Assembly: GCA_963663315.1 (NCBI GenBank) | Contig: OY760176.1 | Location: forward strand, 620,001-684,000 | Reading direction: 5' to 3' | Source of the DNA: G963663315 sp963663315 | GTDB lineage: Bacteria; Pseudomonadota; Gammaproteobacteria; Arenicellales; Poriferihabitantaceae | Length of the DNA stretch: 64,000 nt | In this document: positions 61,312 to 64,000 of the stretch, in pieces | How positions within the stretch are numbered: position 1 is the first letter of the stretch | Layout: each line of letters starts with the position of its first letter | Notes under the pieces: generated by a model | The model's database searches: none | What the model saw: the letters and a program-made list of their open reading frames with translations, nothing else | Told to the model about the DNA's origin: nothing | Translations under genes and position numbers: made by a program

Positions 61312-62575
61312 CCCAGGTGGATATTATCAAGTCGGGGATTGCCAAACGCTACGCGCGGGAAACCCGATTCCGTATTTATGGGCTATCGTCGATTATTTGC
61401 GGAGTGGCTTTCCTGGTATTTTTGCTGTTTACCAGTATCTCCAACGGATATACTGCATTATTGCAGACCCATATTGGCCTTGATATCGGTCTCTTTGCGG
61501 AAGATTTCGGTGATGACCTGAGTCGGGAATCATTGTCGAAGGCTGATTATTCCGGAATCATAAAAAAAGCGCTTCGCCAGACATTCCCGGAAGTCACCAA
61601 ACGCAAGGAGAAAAAAGCCCTCTATCGGATCATCAGTGGCGGCGCACAATATCAGCTGCGCGAAAATGTCATGGATGATCCATCCCTGATCGGCAGGTCG
61701 GTCACTTACTGGCTACTGGCCGATGATGAGGTCGATGTTTTCGTCAAAGGCAGAATCGACCGGGATGTTCCAGAGCAGAACCGCCGGATCAAGAACAATA
61801 CCATTGGATGGATAGATGAATTGTCGGCAAACAAGCGTGTCGAAAAGCGATTCAATATCCCGTTTTTCACTGCCGGTGATTCCCGTGAACCTGAGCAGGC
61901 AGGTATTCGCGGCGCCGTAATGGGGTCGGTTTTTACCATACTGGTAACCATGCTGCTGGCATTTCCAATTGTGTCTCTGCAGCGATTTATCTGCAGGAGT
62001 TCGCACCGAAGAACTGGATAACGGACTTCATCGAGGTCAATATCAATAATCTGGCTGCGGTTCCATCAATCATATTCGGACTGCTCGGATTGGCAATTTT
62101 TATCAACACCTTTGGCCTCCCACGCTCGGTCCCGTTGGTTGGCGGGATGGTGCTGGCGCTGATGACATTGCCAACCATAATCATATCCAGCCGGGCCGCG
62201 CTCGGAGCGGTCCCACCCAGTATACGGGAGGCCGCACTAGGGGTGGGCGCTTCGCCCATCCAGACCGTCTTGCATCATGTGTTGCCGCTGGCAATGCCCG
62301 GCATGCTGACCGGAACCATCATTGGTCTGGCCCAGGCACTGGGCGAAACAGCGCCTTTGCTGGTTATCGGGATGGTGGCATTTATCGTGGACGTTCCCGG
62401 GGGGCCACTTGACCCGGCTACCGCACTGCCGGTTCAGATCTACTTGTGGTCAGACAGCCCGGAACGTGCATTTGTGGAACGTACATCTGCTGCGATAATG
62501 GTTTTGCTTCTGATCCTGATTGCAGTTAATGGGTTGATCGTTCTGTTAAGGAATAAATTTGAACGCCGCTGGTAA
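61308..62575 (+). pseudogene. pstA: phosphate ABC transporter permease PstA, broken by a one-base frameshift
   Basis: The first frame (61308-62021) gives an N-terminal helix, a large periplasmic insert (about 60-190) and FTILVTMLLAFPIVSLQRF; the expected PIGVSAAIYLQEFAP can be restored by adding one G at about 61971. The second frame then reads through EVNINNLAAVPSIIFGLLGL, SIREAALGVGASPIQTVLHH and GLAQALGETAPLLVIGMVAF to 62575. Repaired, PstA would have about 422 residues, a long form with an extra periplasmic domain. No other lesion is seen, so this is either a very recent mutation or a sequencing error. pstB overlaps its end. Confidence 0.88.
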
Positions 62576-62597
62576 CCCTTGTCTTCGATCAGATACC

Positions 62598-63488
62598 ATG
62601 ATTTCACTCACTGACACAGTAACAGACACAATGAATTCACCATTGGATGAGCCACAGGCAACCTTCGATCAGAACTTTGATGATCCGGTCCTTAACCCGA
62701 ATTTCAAGACGGTCGGTAATGTTCATGTCGACGGTCCTGCGATGATCAGTCGAAACGTCGATGTGTTTTATGACGACAAGCAGGCTATTTTCAATGTCTC
62801 TCTCGACATTGCGAAAAACGAAGTGATCGCGATGATCGGACCATCGGGCTGTGGTAAATCAACCTTCCTGCGTTGTTTTAACCGGATGAATGACACGATT
62901 GACACGTGCAGTGTAAAGGGCAGAATTGAATTGCACGGTGAAGACATCTACAGCAGAGACATGGATGTGGTTCTGCTCCGCGCCCGGGTGGGTATTGTCT
63001 TTCAAAAACCCAACCCGTTCCCGAAGTCATTGTATGAAAATGTTGCCTATGGGGTTAAATTGCATGGGCTGGCGAGCAGTAAAGCCGAACTTGACGATAT
63101 TGTGGAAAGCAGTCTGCGCAAGGCGGATTTATGGAAAGAGGTTGCCGACAGGCTGGATAAGCCCGGAACCGGCCTGTCCGGTGGTCAGCAGCAAAGGCTA
63201 TGCATTGCGCGGGCCATTGCCATCAGTCCGGAGATCATTCTAATGGATGAACCCTGTTCCTCTCTTGACCCTATTGCGACGGCAGCCATTGAAGAGCTGA
63301 TTGATGAACTGAGAAAACAATATTCAATCTGTATTGTGACTCATTCCATGCAACAGGCAGCCCGGGTTTCACAGAGAACAGCCTATTTCCACCTTGGCAG
63401 ACTGGTGGAAGTCGGTCCCACCGGTGTTATTTTCACTAACCCCCGGCACCGGCTGACAGAAGGGTATATCACTGGCCGTTTTGGCTGA
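62598..63488 (+). CDS. pstB: phosphate ABC transporter ATP-binding protein PstB
   Basis: ATPase that drives phosphate import. Walker A is GPSGCGKSTFLRCFNRMND, the Q-loop VGIVFQKPNPFPKSLYENVA, the signature LSGGQQQRLCIARAIA, and Walker B ILMDEPCSSLDPIATAAIEE; His of the switch is in IVTHSMQQAARVSQR. ATG 62598 gives 296 residues, with a polar N-terminal extension of about 45 before the core (SRNVDVFYDDKQAIFNVSLD). ATG 62631 is also possible. It is followed by phoU after 35 bases. Confidence 0.97.
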   Translation: MISLTDTVTDTMNSPLDEPQATFDQNFDDPVLNPNFKTVGNVHVDGPAMISRNVDVFYDDKQAIFNVSLDIAKNEVIAMIGPSGCGKSTFLRCFNRMNDTIDTCSVKGRIELHGEDIYSRDMDVVLLRARVGIVFQKPNPFPKSLYENVAYGVKLHGLASSKAELDDIVESSLRKADLWKEVADRLDKPGTGLSGGQQQRLCIARAIAISPEIILMDEPCSSLDPIATAAIEELIDELRKQYSICIVTHSMQQAARVSQRTAYFHLGRLVEVGPTGVIFTNPRHRLTEGYITGRFG

Positions 63489-63523
63489 CCGGATCCGATT
63501 TTACCGTTTAGCGGATAATAATT

Positions 63524-64000
63524 ATGAAAATTCAAGGTGAGAGACATATTTTCAAGCGTTTTGATAAGGAAATGCAGTATCTCCATGATCTGGTCGTACA
63601 AATGGGCGGGCTTGCGGTAAGTCAGCTTGAGGACGCTCTGGATACTCTGAAAACCGAGAATCCGGAAAAAGCATACGAGGTCATCAGCAATGATAGAAAA
63701 CTGAATGATCTTGATTTGCAGGCGGATGATGAAATCATCCGCCTGATAGCATTACGCCAGCCTGTTGCCAGGGACTTGAGAGAACTGATCTCGGTCGGAA
63801 AAATTGTTGCAGAACTGGAACGCGCCGGTGATGAAGCCAGGAAAATTGCCGGTTTGACTATTCGTTTTTTCAAAGCGGGTAAAAATCCACCGAGCGAAGA
63901 AATATTACGCGATATCTATTCTCTTTCCGCTTATGTGATCGATATGCTGGAAATGGCAATACAGGCATTTGATGATCTGAATCTTGATCTTGCAGCAGAT
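63524..64000 (+). CDS. phoU: phosphate signalling protein PhoU (partial, runs off window)
   Basis: The first 159 residues of PhoU. It begins MKIQGERHIFKRFDKEMQYL and contains a complete first three-helix repeat with the metal-binding motif EIIRLIALRQPVARDLRELI and VAELERAGDEARKIAGLTI. PhoU links the Pst transporter to the PhoR-PhoB two-component system and keeps the Pho regulon off when phosphate is ample. It is the last gene of the pst operon here; the C-terminal repeat lies beyond the window. Confidence 0.95.
   Translation, partial: MKIQGERHIFKRFDKEMQYLHDLVVQMGGLAVSQLEDALDTLKTENPEKAYEVISNDRKLNDLDLQADDEIIRLIALRQPVARDLRELISVGKIVAELERAGDEARKIAGLTIRFFKAGKNPPSEEILRDIYSLSAYVIDMLEMAIQAFDDLNLDLAAD

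Overview
The window is a bacterial chromosome segment, almost certainly from a gammaproteobacterium. The evidence is the gene order rpmH-rnpA-yidD-yidC-mnmE followed by mnmG, an rpoE-rseA-rseB block, ampD, a PutA of proteobacterial type, recJ and a pstSCAB-phoU operon. I cannot name the genus. Coding density is very high and many neighbouring genes overlap by 1-4 bases (ATGA junctions), which points to a compact, perhaps aquatic genome; that last point is inference.

Layout. 1-13.9 kb is a transport and stress block: an MFS carrier (cut by the window start), a MATE exporter, an esterase, then a cupin-MscS-RND adaptor-RND pump run, an EamA exporter fused by overlap to a gamma-glutamyltransferase, a 1-Cys peroxiredoxin and a second EamA paralogue. 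13.9-24.7 kb holds an UMF1-type MFS carrier and the conserved rpmH-rnpA-yidD-yidC-mnmE run. Between mnmE and mnmG sits an unusual pair: a MotA/TolQ/ExbB-like channel and an ExbD/MotB-like partner carrying about 600 residues of repeated coiled coil. This pair is the best candidate for an undescribed system. 24.7-34.8 kb: SLC13-type anion permease, a dimethylglycine/sarcosine dehydrogenase-like FAD-GcvT protein, polyphosphate kinase, two tandem CNNM/CBS/CorC proteins, and AmpD.

34.8-43 kb begins with tRNA-Phe, followed by a terminator, a broken FAD-oxidoreductase fragment and a visibly more GC-rich histidine-utilisation cluster (hutU-hutI divergent from hutF-hutH, plus an NTF2-like protein and a class-I amidotransferase). 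This looks like an inserted block. 43-49.4 kb: lower-GC putA, a half-size EamA protein, a short orphan reading frame and recJ. 49.5-53.4 kb: rpoE-rseA-rseB and exopolyphosphatase. 53.3-58 kb: a phosphoglycerate-mutase-like protein beside a 2-phosphoglycerate-kinase-like protein, then the tail-specific protease Prc. 58-64 kb: an ArsR-methyltransferase fusion divergent from pstS-pstC-pstA-pstB-phoU; pstA has a one-base frameshift and phoU runs off the end.

Together the genes describe amino-acid catabolism (proline, histidine, N-methylated glycines, glutathione-type peptides), phosphate uptake and polyphosphate turnover (Pst, PhoU, Ppk, Ppx), envelope stress and cell-wall recycling, and the tRNA wobble-uridine modification pair MnmE/MnmG. 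All functional calls come from reading motifs in the translated sequence; no database search was run.
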